Shown here piece by piece: positions 24,980 to 33,367 of a stretch of DNA of 64,000 nucleotides. Origin of the DNA: an uncultured Flavihumibacter sp. (GTDB lineage: Bacteria; Bacteroidota; Bacteroidia; Chitinophagales; Chitinophagaceae); assembly GCA_902168105.1 (NCBI GenBank), contig CABHOY010000076.1, positions 41,766 to 105,765 of the forward strand, given 5' to 3'. A program made the position numbers and the translations under genes. The notes below the pieces were generated by a model that was given only the letters and a program-made list of their open reading frames with translations, was not told where the DNA came from and made no database searches. The first letter of the stretch is position 1. Every line of letters starts with the position of its first letter.

Positions 24980-26304
24980 TATTTTTCCCATACCTGTGTC
25001 AGGAACCGCTCTACCGTTCTTCTTACGTTTGTTGCACTGTTGTTATGGTTATTGACCAATACGCTGAATACAAGCGTCTTGTTCTTCTTCGTTACAAGAT
25101 AGCCGCTCAATGCAACACATCCGGATAATGTGCCCGTCTTGGCGTGTACAAACTGTTGCTTGTAATAATTTTTCAGCGTGCCTTTACCACCTGTAGGGAA
25201 CAGTGCGTACAGTCTTTCTGAAGGATATGTTTTATACATATCCGATAGCACACTAACAAAATCACGGGGCGTGAACAAATTGTATCTTGACAGGCCAGAG
25301 CCATCCACCCATTTAGGCGTATCAGGCAAATTAGCCAGAAAACCTTTCTCCATAAAGGCAATGGTACGCTCAGTACTGATCGTATCCCAGAGTCGTGCCG
25401 CACACATCATCAACGTTTGTTCTGCAAAGAAGTTATCACTACGGTGCATCATAGGTTGGAACAGGGAATCCGCGGGAATACCTTTCAGCAGCGTAAAGTT
25501 CCCCTGTGGCAAAATAGCCGGATCAGACAGTACGGTAACTGTTTTATGCAGCGTGTCCTGTAAACGATAAGCGAGATCGGTCGCATGGCCTGTAATAAAA
25601 GGCACTTCGGCGTCCTGTACACTTTTGTCGTTACCGTTAAACGCCAGTGAAAAGCGATTGCTTCGCTCATCTCTTTCTGCGAGAAGCTCATCCAGTGTAT
25701 CATCTCTGCGATAAGAGAAATGCGCAGTGTCACTGAACATCCGTGGAGAGATCAATGTTGAGTCTCCATGATGACGGATGCGGGCTACGTTGCCGTACAT
25801 GGGCCATTCATTCAGTTCCGGTTGATAATAATCTGCATAGTCGCTCCACGCCCATCCACGTCCGAAACGTTTATTTTCTGACACCGTTGGTACTATCGCA
25901 ATCCGCTTCGAAGTGTTTTGCAGTAGTTGCCAGGCAGGTTGCGCGGTATAGTCAGGATGCAGGAAGGCCGGATCAGCAGTGCCTTTTACGTACAATACAG
26001 AGTCTGTTTCCAGGTATCGCAGTGCAGGCAATGAATCTCCCAGCAGGCGAAGGGCAGTATACAGCGTAAATATTTTTGTATTGGATGCAGGCGTGAAATA
26101 ACGGTCGTCCTGATAACTATACCAGTATTTCCCGGTAGCAGGTTCATAGATACAGATACCTGTATGGGCCTGACGTAAAGCGGGGCTGGTCAATAATTCT
26201 TCTTCCGCCCATTTTTTGATCTGGCCATATTGTGCGAAGGAGGTCTGCGTGGTGAGGAACAGCAGACAACCGGACAAAACAATCCTGAATAGTCTCATAT
26301 GCAT
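24976..26304 (-). CDS. dacB: D-alanyl-D-alanine carboxypeptidase/endopeptidase (PBP4, S13)
   Basis: Periplasmic S13 peptidase of 442 residues that trims or cleaves peptidoglycan peptides. A signal peptide (LFLTTQTSFA-Q) precedes the domain. The active-site triad motifs are visible: SxxK as SNTK in PASNTKIF, SxN as SDN in HRSDNFFAEQ, and KTG in HAKTGTLSGC. I prefer the ATG at 26304 (MHMRLFRIVL); the frame stays open upstream to 26361, but that part lies over a hairpin. It follows the Gfo/Idh gene by 73 bases on the same strand. Confidence 0.93.
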   Translation of the reverse strand: MHMRLFRIVLSGCLLFLTTQTSFAQYGQIKKWAEEELLTSPALRQAHTGICIYEPATGKYWYSYQDDRYFTPASNTKIFTLYTALRLLGDSLPALRYLETDSVLYVKGTADPAFLHPDYTAQPAWQLLQNTSKRIAIVPTVSENKRFGRGWAWSDYADYYQPELNEWPMYGNVARIRHHGDSTLISPRMFSDTAHFSYRRDDTLDELLAERDERSNRFSLAFNGNDKSVQDAEVPFITGHATDLAYRLQDTLHKTVTVLSDPAILPQGNFTLLKGIPADSLFQPMMHRSDNFFAEQTLMMCAARLWDTISTERTIAFMEKGFLANLPDTPKWVDGSGLSRYNLFTPRDFVSVLSDMYKTYPSERLYALFPTGGKGTLKNYYKQQFVHAKTGTLSGCVALSGYLVTKKNKTLVFSVLVNNHNNSATNVRRTVERFLTQVWEKY

Positions 26305-26314
26305 CCTATAAAGA

Positions 26315-26338
26315 GGAGGCCCCTGAATGGAGGCCTCC
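26315..26338 (-). terminator. Hairpin between the Gfo/Idh gene and dacB
   Basis: GGAGGCC at 26315-26321 pairs with GGCCTCC at 26332-26338. It lies just upstream of dacB with only a short T-rich tail on the minus strand. It may be a weak terminator or an mRNA leader hairpin. Confidence 0.4.
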
Positions 26339-26377
26339 AATGTATTTCTAATTATAATCATCTCAATATACTACGCA

Positions 26378-27715
26378 TTAGCTAAAGTATCTAGTGATAC
26401 CAGGTTTTGCGTAAGCGTAATTCCCTGTTGCATCCGGCACTACCGGAGGTGCTGCATCAAAGGCATAAGTCGCCGGCTGAAGATTAAGTCCGGAGTTAAG
26501 CGCTTTATCAAATGCGATCGTCTGTCCGGAATAGGTGGCCAGTCGGCCGATAATAGCTGTCAGCGTTGTTTTAGCACCTCTTTCCGCATCCCAGAACTTG
26601 TATTCACCTTTTGCAATGGCAGCAAACAGTTCATCGTGTTCTGCCTGGTAAGGCTGGTTCTCGGTTTTCTTATCAAACTGGTAGAGCACTTTTCCCTTAT
26701 GATCTTTGATCAGACCTTTGTCCATCAGCATACGACCTTTCGTACCAACAATTTCTTCATCTACCCTGCTGTCCGCATCTTTCCAGTGCCGGCACTGGGC
26801 GTTCATTACCACGCCATTGCCATAACGGTACTCTACGAAGTGATGGTCATATATTTCTCCGAACTCTTTGCCGGTACGTACGGAACGTCCACCCATACCA
26901 ACTGCTGTTACCGGGTAATCGTTCATAAACCAGTTACCTACGTCAATATTGTGAATATGCTGTTCTACGATATGATCGCCACACAGCCAGTTGAAATAAT
27001 ACCAGTTACGCATCTGGTATTCCATTTCGGTATATTCAGGTTTACGAGGTCTCACCCATAAAGCGCCCTGGTTCCACCATACCTGCATGGACGTTACATC
27101 TCCTATAATACCGTCCTGGAAGCGTTTATACATTTCCCGGTAAGAAGTCTGATAACGGCGCTGCAAACCAACTACTACGTTCAGTTTTTTTGACTTCGCT
27201 ACTTCGGCAGCGTCCAGTACTCTTTTGATACCGGCAGGATCGGTTGCTACCGGTTTTTCCATGAAGATGTGTTTCCCCTGTTTAACCGCTTCTTCAAAAT
27301 GGATAGGACGGAAACCCGGAGGAGTGGCCAGGATCACAACATCGGCCAGTGCGATCGCTTTCTGATAAGCGTCAAAGCCGATAAATTTATGTTCTTCCTT
27401 TACGTTCAGGCGGCCTGGCTTATCGGTCATCTCGCCTTTAATATCCTCATAACTGTTGTTCAATCTGTCAGCAAAAGCATCTGCCATTGCTACCAGCTGA
27501 ACATTCTGTTTTGTACTGAGCGCTTGTACAGCAGCGCCGGTACCACGACCACCACAGCCGATCAGCGCTATTTTGATCACTTTGTCTGCGCCTGAAAAGA
27601 AATTTGCCTGAGAGAGCATAGGTGCTGCCAGTAAGCCGCTGGCTAGAAGAGATGATTCTTTTACGAAGTCTCTGCGGGTTTTTCCGTGGAATTGATTTAG
27701 TTCTTCCTGTTGCAT
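26378..27715 (-). CDS. Gfo/Idh/MocA family oxidoreductase, Tat-exported
   Basis: A second secreted NAD(P)-dependent oxidoreductase, 445 residues. A Tat leader (KTRRDFVKESSLLASGLL) is followed by IALIGCGGRGTGAAVQAL near 49, the Rossmann glycine motif. MEKPVATDP near 150 holds the catalytic Lys. A C-terminal segment WLCGDHIVEQHIHNIDVGNWF is typical of the secreted branch. It heads a minus-strand run with the PBP4 gene. It is not close to the copy at 21278 over its length, so it is unlikely to be a recent duplicate. Confidence 0.9.
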   Translation of the reverse strand: MQQEELNQFHGKTRRDFVKESSLLASGLLAAPMLSQANFFSGADKVIKIALIGCGGRGTGAAVQALSTKQNVQLVAMADAFADRLNNSYEDIKGEMTDKPGRLNVKEEHKFIGFDAYQKAIALADVVILATPPGFRPIHFEEAVKQGKHIFMEKPVATDPAGIKRVLDAAEVAKSKKLNVVVGLQRRYQTSYREMYKRFQDGIIGDVTSMQVWWNQGALWVRPRKPEYTEMEYQMRNWYYFNWLCGDHIVEQHIHNIDVGNWFMNDYPVTAVGMGGRSVRTGKEFGEIYDHHFVEYRYGNGVVMNAQCRHWKDADSRVDEEIVGTKGRMLMDKGLIKDHKGKVLYQFDKKTENQPYQAEHDELFAAIAKGEYKFWDAERGAKTTLTAIIGRLATYSGQTIAFDKALNSGLNLQPATYAFDAAPPVVPDATGNYAYAKPGITRYFS

Positions 27716-27779
27716 GATAGAAGTTTTTTTATGTTAATGTGGGGGGAATGCTATAACCTGTATCTGTTTACGCCCGTTG

Positions 27780-28751
27780 TTATCTTGATCCTTTATACCG
27801 GTCTACGACGCTTTCAAAAAACTGCTCTGCTTCTTCCTTAGTCGGCTGTTTAAGTGGACGTACAAGCCGGAAGCCAATAAATGGAGCGTCAGCGTTCCAC
27901 CAGGAGCTCTTAGGGATCTGCGGGTCACGGCGGTTCCAATCCGGATCAGACTTCAGGCGGTTGGCGCTGCGTAATGCTGCCGCCACATCCTGATAGTTAC
28001 CACCTTTGATCGTCCTGGGTGTTTTTGCCGTTGGCTTATTCCAGGGGTCAGTGTCCGATACATGCTGCAGGTATTGTTCGTCATACTGGTCAAGTGTCCA
28101 TTCGGCAACATTACCCAGCATATCATACAAGCCCCAGGCATTGGGTTTTAACTCACCGACCTTATGGTATTTATTATCGCTGTTACCTGCGTACCAGGCA
28201 TAGTCTTTCAGTTGTGCAGCATCATTTCCGAAGGGATAGGCTGTAGCAGCTCCCGCGCGGCAGGCATATTCCCACTCAGCTTCTGTTGGCAGACGGTAGA
28301 AAACACCGGTCTTTGCATATAACCATTTGCAGTACATCAGTGCTCCATACTGGCTCATACTGTTAGCCGGATAACCTCCTACTTTTCCCATGCCCAGCGT
28401 CAGGTCTATATAAGGAGGGCTAGGCCTTGTCATACCGTCAGGGATGGGCGTTTTATCTTTCTCCGGATCTGAATATACATCATATTGCTCAAAGGTTACT
28501 TCATGAACACCCATCCAGAAAGCCGCGAGCTTCACTTTCTTCTGCGGACCTTCATCAGCGTCCCTGCCTTTCTCGTTCGCCGGACTACCCAGCGTCACTT
28601 CGCCGGCAGGAATAGGCACCATTTTAAAAATATAAGTTGTTCCAGGTAACTTTTCTTCATACGCGGTAAACTGCTGGTTTGTAGCGTCCTGTGCGAATGC
28701 CGTACCTGTAAGCATACTTCCCAGCGATAACGCCAATAGTCTGTTTTTCAT
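27780..28751 (-). CDS. SUMF1/formylglycine-generating-enzyme-like protein
   Basis: Secreted protein of 323 residues with a signal peptide (MLTGTAFA-Q). The sulfatase-modifying-factor fold is recognised by FKMVPIPAGEVTLGSP near 42, EVTFEQYDVYSD, RLPTEAEWEYACRAGA, WGLYDMLGNVAEWTLD, and the closing PFIGFRLVRP. True formylglycine-generating enzymes bind copper through paired cysteines that I do not see clearly, so it may be a GldJ/GldK-like structural or binding relative. No sulfatase gene lies nearby. It precedes the Gfo/Idh gene by 64 bases on the same strand. Confidence 0.85.
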   Translation of the reverse strand: MKNRLLALSLGSMLTGTAFAQDATNQQFTAYEEKLPGTTYIFKMVPIPAGEVTLGSPANEKGRDADEGPQKKVKLAAFWMGVHEVTFEQYDVYSDPEKDKTPIPDGMTRPSPPYIDLTLGMGKVGGYPANSMSQYGALMYCKWLYAKTGVFYRLPTEAEWEYACRAGAATAYPFGNDAAQLKDYAWYAGNSDNKYHKVGELKPNAWGLYDMLGNVAEWTLDQYDEQYLQHVSDTDPWNKPTAKTPRTIKGGNYQDVAAALRSANRLKSDPDWNRRDPQIPKSSWWNADAPFIGFRLVRPLKQPTKEEAEQFFESVVDRYKGSR

Positions 28752-28915
28752 AACACTTCTTGAGAGATAATACCCGTGAATTTATTAAATCAAATAATGG
28801 AATGCAACGTTTTTTCCATAAATACGCGTCTCCAATACACTTTTAATTGCTCCCCCTTGCAATAGAATCAAAAAGCGATTACATTTAGTATTCATGCAAT
28901 CAACCCTTTAACGTT

Positions 28916-29842
28916 ATGGAAAGAAGACAATTCCTTCAACAAGGCACATTAGCAGGACTATCCACACTGGCAATGGGCAGTGCAACTGCTGCGGTAACCA
29001 ATGGTCTTACAAAATCCGGATCTGCCGCGAAAACCTTTAACCTGAACTATGCCCCTCACGACGGGATGTTTAAAAACAGCGCCGGCGCCAGCTTTTTAGA
29101 TCAGATACAATTTATGTATGATCAGGGTTTCCGTGCCATAGAAGATAACGGACTGATGAAACGTGACCCTGCAGAACAGGAAAAGATCGGGAAGCTGCTC
29201 AGTAAACTCGGTATGCAAATGGGCGTTTTTGTGATCGATGCGGGCGACAACTGGAAGGTTTCCCTCACTACGGGTAAACAGGAATACAAAGACAACTTTG
29301 TAAAAGTGTGCAAACAGGCACTGGAAACTGCCAAACGTGTGAACGCAAAGTGGGCGACGATCGTACCTGGTTATTTTGAAAGGAATCTCCCTATTGGCGT
29401 GCAAACGGGTAATGTCATTGAAGCGTTCCGCATGGGAGCCGACGTATTGGAAAAACATGGCCTTATCATGGTTATGGAACCACTGAGTGACAATCCGGAC
29501 CTGTTCTTACGTACGGCAGAGCAGAGTTATGGTATTTGCAAAGCAGTGAACAGTCCCAGTTGTAAGATCCTTTACGACATTTATCACATGCAGCGCAATA
29601 CCGGTAATCTTATCCCTGTCATGGACCTTTGCTGGGATGAAATAGCCTACATACAAATAGGAGACAACCCTGGCCGTAAAGAGCCGACAAGCGGTGAGAT
29701 CAATTACAAGAACATCTTCAAACATCTGCATAAGAAAGGTTTTAAGGGGGTATTGGGAATGGAGCATGGTAACGCCCATCCGGGTAAAGAGGGAGAAGAG
29801 GCCCTGATAAAGGCTTACAGGGAAAGCGATGATTTTCTGTAA
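28916..29842 (+). CDS. Hydroxypyruvate-isomerase-like TIM-barrel protein, Tat-exported
   Basis: Protein of 308 residues with a Tat leader (MERRQFLQQGTLAGLSTLAMG). The remaining 270 residues form a xylose-isomerase-like TIM barrel with metal-ligand candidates: the Glu in MVMEPLSD, the Asp/His pair in KILYDIYHMQ, and the Glu in GVLGMEHGN. The pattern is that of the hydroxypyruvate isomerase (Hyi) family. It is probably part of the sugar-oxidation region, together with the Tat-exported Gfo/Idh proteins. It diverges from the SUMF1 gene across 164 bases. Confidence 0.85.
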   Translation: MERRQFLQQGTLAGLSTLAMGSATAAVTNGLTKSGSAAKTFNLNYAPHDGMFKNSAGASFLDQIQFMYDQGFRAIEDNGLMKRDPAEQEKIGKLLSKLGMQMGVFVIDAGDNWKVSLTTGKQEYKDNFVKVCKQALETAKRVNAKWATIVPGYFERNLPIGVQTGNVIEAFRMGADVLEKHGLIMVMEPLSDNPDLFLRTAEQSYGICKAVNSPSCKILYDIYHMQRNTGNLIPVMDLCWDEIAYIQIGDNPGRKEPTSGEINYKNIFKHLHKKGFKGVLGMEHGNAHPGKEGEEALIKAYRESDDFL

Positions 29843-29888
29843 GCTGGTATAACATCAATTTTGTTACCTTCCCGGAAAATTCGCCGTC

Positions 29889-30236
29889 ATGAACTTTTTA
29901 GTCCGTTTACTTGTAACAGCGCTGGCAGCCATGCTTTCCGCATACCTGCTACCCGGTGTTACGATCAGGGATTTTATCACTGCACTTGTGTTAGCATTAG
30001 TATTGGCTATCTTGAACATGTTGGTTAAACCGATACTAATAATACTCACACTGCCGGCAACAATATTTACATTGGGGTTATTCCTGCTGGTGATCAATGC
30101 CATTATTATACTGCTGGCATCCAAACTGGTAGGCGGCTTCTCTGTAGATGGGTTCTGGTGGGCGCTGATCTTCAGTCTCGTCCTGACGGTAGTAAACAGT
30201 ATCATGCATAGTATAGCGGGAAAGGATAACAAATGA
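29889..30236 (+). CDS. Phage-holin-family (PF04020-type) membrane protein
   Basis: Small membrane protein of 115 residues with about four hydrophobic helices: LLVTALAAMLSAYLLPG, ALVLALVLAILNML, ILIILTLPATIFTLGLFLLVIN, and ALIFSLVLTVVNSIM. It fits the widespread family named for phage holins, but no phage genes are near and these chromosomal copies have no proven lytic role. It is followed directly by the E1 gene. Confidence 0.85.
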   Translation: MNFLVRLLVTALAAMLSAYLLPGVTIRDFITALVLALVLAILNMLVKPILIILTLPATIFTLGLFLLVINAIIILLASKLVGGFSVDGFWWALIFSLVLTVVNSIMHSIAGKDNK

Positions 30237-30251
30237 TTGAGCTTTTATACC

Positions 30252-32231
30252 ATGTATTTTGAACGTGCACATATTAGTGATGAGGAACTGCTGACTTTTT
30301 ACAAAACATTATTATATCCCCGGTTGGTAGAAGAGAAAATGTTGTTGTTGCTACGACAGGGGAAAGTAAGTAAATGGTTTTCCGGCATTGGGCAGGAAGC
30401 AATTTCTGTAGGCGCCACTTTAGCGTTGGATACAGATGAATGGGTCCTGCCCCTGCACCGGAACCTTGGCGTATTTACTGCACGGCAATTACCATTACAG
30501 CAGCTGTTCCATCAATGGCAGGGCAGTCCGCTGGGGTTCAGCAAAGGACGGGAACGTTCTTTTCATTTCGGTAGCCGGCAACATCACATCTGCGGCATGA
30601 TCTCCCATCTTGGTCCGCAGTTATCTATTGCAGACGGGATATCTCTCGCACATAAATTAAAAAAAGAAAATAAGGTATCTCTTGCCTTTACCGGCGAGGG
30701 TGGCACCAGTGAAGGTGAATTCCATGAAGCGCTTAACGTAGCCTCTGTATGGGGCCTGCCCGTCATTTTCCTTATAGAGAATAATGGTTATGGATTAAGC
30801 ACCCCTGTAGAGGAACAATACCGTTGTGAACAACTTGTTCAACGTGCCACCGGCTATGGTATGCGTGGTATGCGCATTAACGGGAACAATCTTCTGGAAG
30901 TATACCATGCGGTAAAAGAAGCTAAGCGCCATGCTATACAGGAACAGCAACCGGTATTAATAGAAGCGATGACCTTCCGTATGCGCGGGCATGAGGAGGC
31001 CAGCGGCACCAAATATGTGCCACCTGCCCTATTGGAGGAATGGGCAGAACAGGATCCGATCCTGCACTTCGAACGCTTTTTACTTTACCTGCAACTTATA
31101 GATGAAGCCCGTATACAGGAGATCCGGGAAACACTGAAACAAGAAATAGAACTGGAGATAAATGCAGCCCTGGCGGAAGTATCACCGCCTGTCAGCGAGA
31201 CCGATGAATTAAAAGATATTTATGCTCCTGCCCCCGCCCCTATCTCTCCTGCAACCGGTATAGCTACCCCTGAAAAAAGATTTATTGACGCCATTTCGGA
31301 AGGATTAAACCTGGCGATGCAGCAATATCCCAACCTGATATTGATGGGACAGGATATTGCGGAATATGGCGGCGCGTTTAAGATCACTGACGGGTTGGTG
31401 GCAAAGTTTGGTAGAGACCGGGTGAGAAATACGCCATTATGTGAAAGTGCGATCGTAGGGACTGGACTTGGACTTTCCCTTATGGGTTTTAAGAGTATGG
31501 TAGAAATGCAGTTTGCAGACTTTGTGACCTGCGGTTTCAATCAGATAGTAAATAATCTTGCAAAGATCCACTATCGCTGGGGCCAGACGGCTGACGTTGT
31601 GATCAGGCTTCCGGCAGGAGCCGGTGTTGGCGCAGGTCCCTTCCACTCTCAAAGTAATGAGGCCTGGTTTACACATGTACCGGGATTAAAGGTGGTGTAC
31701 CCTGCTACTCCGGCTGATGCAAAAGGTCTTTTACTGGCTTCCTTTGCAGATCCTAACCCGGTGCTGTTCTTTGAGCACAAAGCGTTATACCGAAGCATAA
31801 GCGGGCCGGTACCGGAAGGATTGTATACTACGGAGATCGGCAAAGCCCACGTAGTACAGGCCGGGGAAGATATCAGTATTATTACGTACGGCAGCGGTGT
31901 ACACTGGGCACTGGAATATGCACAACAGCATCCGCAGTTATCGATGCACATACTCGACCTGCGTACGCTACTCCCGCTGGACTATTCCGCCATCCGGGAA
32001 GCGGTGGCAGCTACCGGAAAGGTGTTAATTCTTCATGAAGATACCCTTACGGGTGGGCTGGGCGGAGAGATCAGCGCCTGGATAGCAGAACATTGTTTCT
32101 CACTGCTGGACGCCCCCGTAATGCGTTGTGCTGGATTGGATACGCCCATTCCATTCGCAGCAGCGTTAGAGAAAAATTTCCTGGCCAAAACACGTATGCA
32201 TCAATATATAGAGCAACTAATAAACTATTAG
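30252..32231 (+). CDS. 2-oxoacid dehydrogenase E1, fused alpha and beta chains
   Basis: Thiamine-diphosphate enzyme of 659 residues from the ATG at 30252. The N-terminal alpha-type half has the TPP motif GEGGTSEGEFHEALNVA near 153 and ENNGYGLSTP. The C-terminal beta half begins near 340 (TPEKRFIDAISEGLNLAM) and has GQDIAEYGGAFKIT and PRxGxxxHSQSNEAWF-like motifs. The architecture fits branched-chain 2-oxoisovalerate dehydrogenase E1, which decarboxylates branched-chain 2-oxoacids; pyruvate remains possible. The TTG at 30237 directly abuts the previous stop and would add only five residues. The E2 and E3 genes are not in the window. Confidence 0.88.
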   Translation: MYFERAHISDEELLTFYKTLLYPRLVEEKMLLLLRQGKVSKWFSGIGQEAISVGATLALDTDEWVLPLHRNLGVFTARQLPLQQLFHQWQGSPLGFSKGRERSFHFGSRQHHICGMISHLGPQLSIADGISLAHKLKKENKVSLAFTGEGGTSEGEFHEALNVASVWGLPVIFLIENNGYGLSTPVEEQYRCEQLVQRATGYGMRGMRINGNNLLEVYHAVKEAKRHAIQEQQPVLIEAMTFRMRGHEEASGTKYVPPALLEEWAEQDPILHFERFLLYLQLIDEARIQEIRETLKQEIELEINAALAEVSPPVSETDELKDIYAPAPAPISPATGIATPEKRFIDAISEGLNLAMQQYPNLILMGQDIAEYGGAFKITDGLVAKFGRDRVRNTPLCESAIVGTGLGLSLMGFKSMVEMQFADFVTCGFNQIVNNLAKIHYRWGQTADVVIRLPAGAGVGAGPFHSQSNEAWFTHVPGLKVVYPATPADAKGLLLASFADPNPVLFFEHKALYRSISGPVPEGLYTTEIGKAHVVQAGEDISIITYGSGVHWALEYAQQHPQLSMHILDLRTLLPLDYSAIREAVAATGKVLILHEDTLTGGLGGEISAWIAEHCFSLLDAPVMRCAGLDTPIPFAAALEKNFLAKTRMHQYIEQLINY

Positions 32232-32302
32232 ACGGATATGTATGTTGGGATTTTCAAAGAGAATGCGCTAACTTGCAGCCCGGACCACTAAACATTTTTA
32301 TT

Positions 32303-32446
32303 ATGTTACTTGAAATAGTTAACAACGTAGAGACTACCGATTTTTACAGAGCTGGAGATAAGTTTATGCACACAATGACCTATGTTGTCATTGCTCTGTT
32401 TGCTTTAATGTTCCTCTACGCTGCTATCAAATACGCTAAGCGCTAG
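32303..32446 (+). CDS. Small single-span membrane protein (47 residues)
   Basis: Translation from the ATG at 32303 gives 47 residues: a polar start (MLLEIVNNVETTDFYRAGDK) and one membrane helix (MTYVVIALFALMFLYAAIKY) ending in Ala-Lys-Arg. The terminator right after it and the tail of the frame support a real short gene. It lies 71 bases after the E1 gene. I recognise no family. Confidence 0.55.
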   Translation: MLLEIVNNVETTDFYRAGDKFMHTMTYVVIALFALMFLYAAIKYAKR

Positions 32447-32469
32447 TATCCAATCAATTAAGATATTTA

Positions 32470-32507
32470 AAGGCTGTTTTACTCCATAAGTAGAACAGCT
32501 TTTTTTA
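32470..32507 (+). terminator. Terminator after the 47-residue gene
   Basis: AGGCTGTTTTAC and GTAGAACAGCTT pair in a 12-bp stem containing G-U pairs. The loop is short and a run of seven T follows. Confidence 0.8.
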
Positions 32508-32511
32508 TGTC

Positions 32512-33252
32512 TTATTTTACCCTGACATATACCAGTTTTCCCATCTTACGGCTGCTTTCGCGGATATCTATTTCGAAGTCCTCAAAGCTCTTAATAAGCT
32601 GTACCAGTTTGTTATATCCATAGTTACGGGCATCGAAGTCGGGTTGCTTCTTTAACAGCAGGTTTCCCAACTCTCCCAGATAAGCCCAGCCATCTTCGTC
32701 CGCAATATCATTGATGCTTGATGCCAGAATGTTCACCACATCCCTGTCGGCCTTGCTGATCGCCTTTCCCTTTTCTTTGTCCGCTTTTTCTTTAGAGGAA
32801 GATTTTTTATCTGCACTGGCCAGGATCTCAAGGTAAATAAACTTGTCACAGGCCGCCCTGAAAGCGCTTGGTGTCTTCTTCTCCCCTAGTCCGAATACCC
32901 GCATACCAGCTTCCCGCAAACGGGTGGCAAGGCGGGTGAAATCGCTATCGCTGGTGATGAGGCAAAAACCATCAACTCTGCCAGTGTAAAGAATATCCAT
33001 AGCATCGATGATCATGGCGGAATCTGTGGCATTTTTCCCGGAGGTATAAGCGTATTGCTGCACCGGTGTGATAGCATTATCCAGCAGGACTGTTTTCCAG
33101 CCGGTCAGGGTGGGTTTTGTCCAGTCTCCATATATCCGTTTGAAAGTCGGGATGCCATACTTGGCCACTTCTTCCATCATTGCTTTTACACTGGCGTAGG
33201 GGATATTATCTGCATCTATGAGGACTGCCAAACGGAGCTCTTTGTGTTCCAT
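32512..33252 (-). CDS. NYN-domain ribonuclease-like protein with C-terminal LOTUS/OST-HTH domain
   Basis: Protein of 246 residues from the ATG at 33252 (MEHKELRLAVLIDADNIPY). The NYN/LabA (DUF88) fold is shown by the acidic strand LIDADNIP, the AMIIDAMDIL segment and CLITSDSDF, which together form the usual metal site. After a Lys/Ser-rich linker, residues about 165-240 form an OST-HTH/LOTUS winged domain that binds RNA. Such proteins are thought to be RNases. The frame extends upstream to 33327, but the extra residues look unlike the family. Confidence 0.87.
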   Translation of the reverse strand: MEHKELRLAVLIDADNIPYASVKAMMEEVAKYGIPTFKRIYGDWTKPTLTGWKTVLLDNAITPVQQYAYTSGKNATDSAMIIDAMDILYTGRVDGFCLITSDSDFTRLATRLREAGMRVFGLGEKKTPSAFRAACDKFIYLEILASADKKSSSKEKADKEKGKAISKADRDVVNILASSINDIADEDGWAYLGELGNLLLKKQPDFDARNYGYNKLVQLIKSFEDFEIDIRESSRKMGKLVYVRVK

Positions 33253-33355
33253 AACTGGTAATTTGGGGGGTTCATACAAAGTTACTACCAAGCGATTGAT
33301 AAATGATATAAGTAGTATTTTTCCCATTAATCAACTGGGGTTCTGCCGTTTGTCT

Positions 33356-33363
33356 TAACTTTG
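33356..33363 (+). promoter_or_regulatory. -7 promoter box close to the MFS start
   Basis: TAACTTTG matches TAnnTTTG exactly but lies only four bases before the annotated ATG. Transcription would then begin at or near the start codon. Either the message is leaderless or translation starts at a later Met (for example residue 15). Confidence 0.35.
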
Positions 33364-33367
33364 CTGC

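Noticed and set aside
26327..27061. A 244-residue plus-strand frame over the Gfo/Idh gene
   Set aside because: It is antisense to conserved catalytic sequence and has Cys/Phe-rich low-quality composition.
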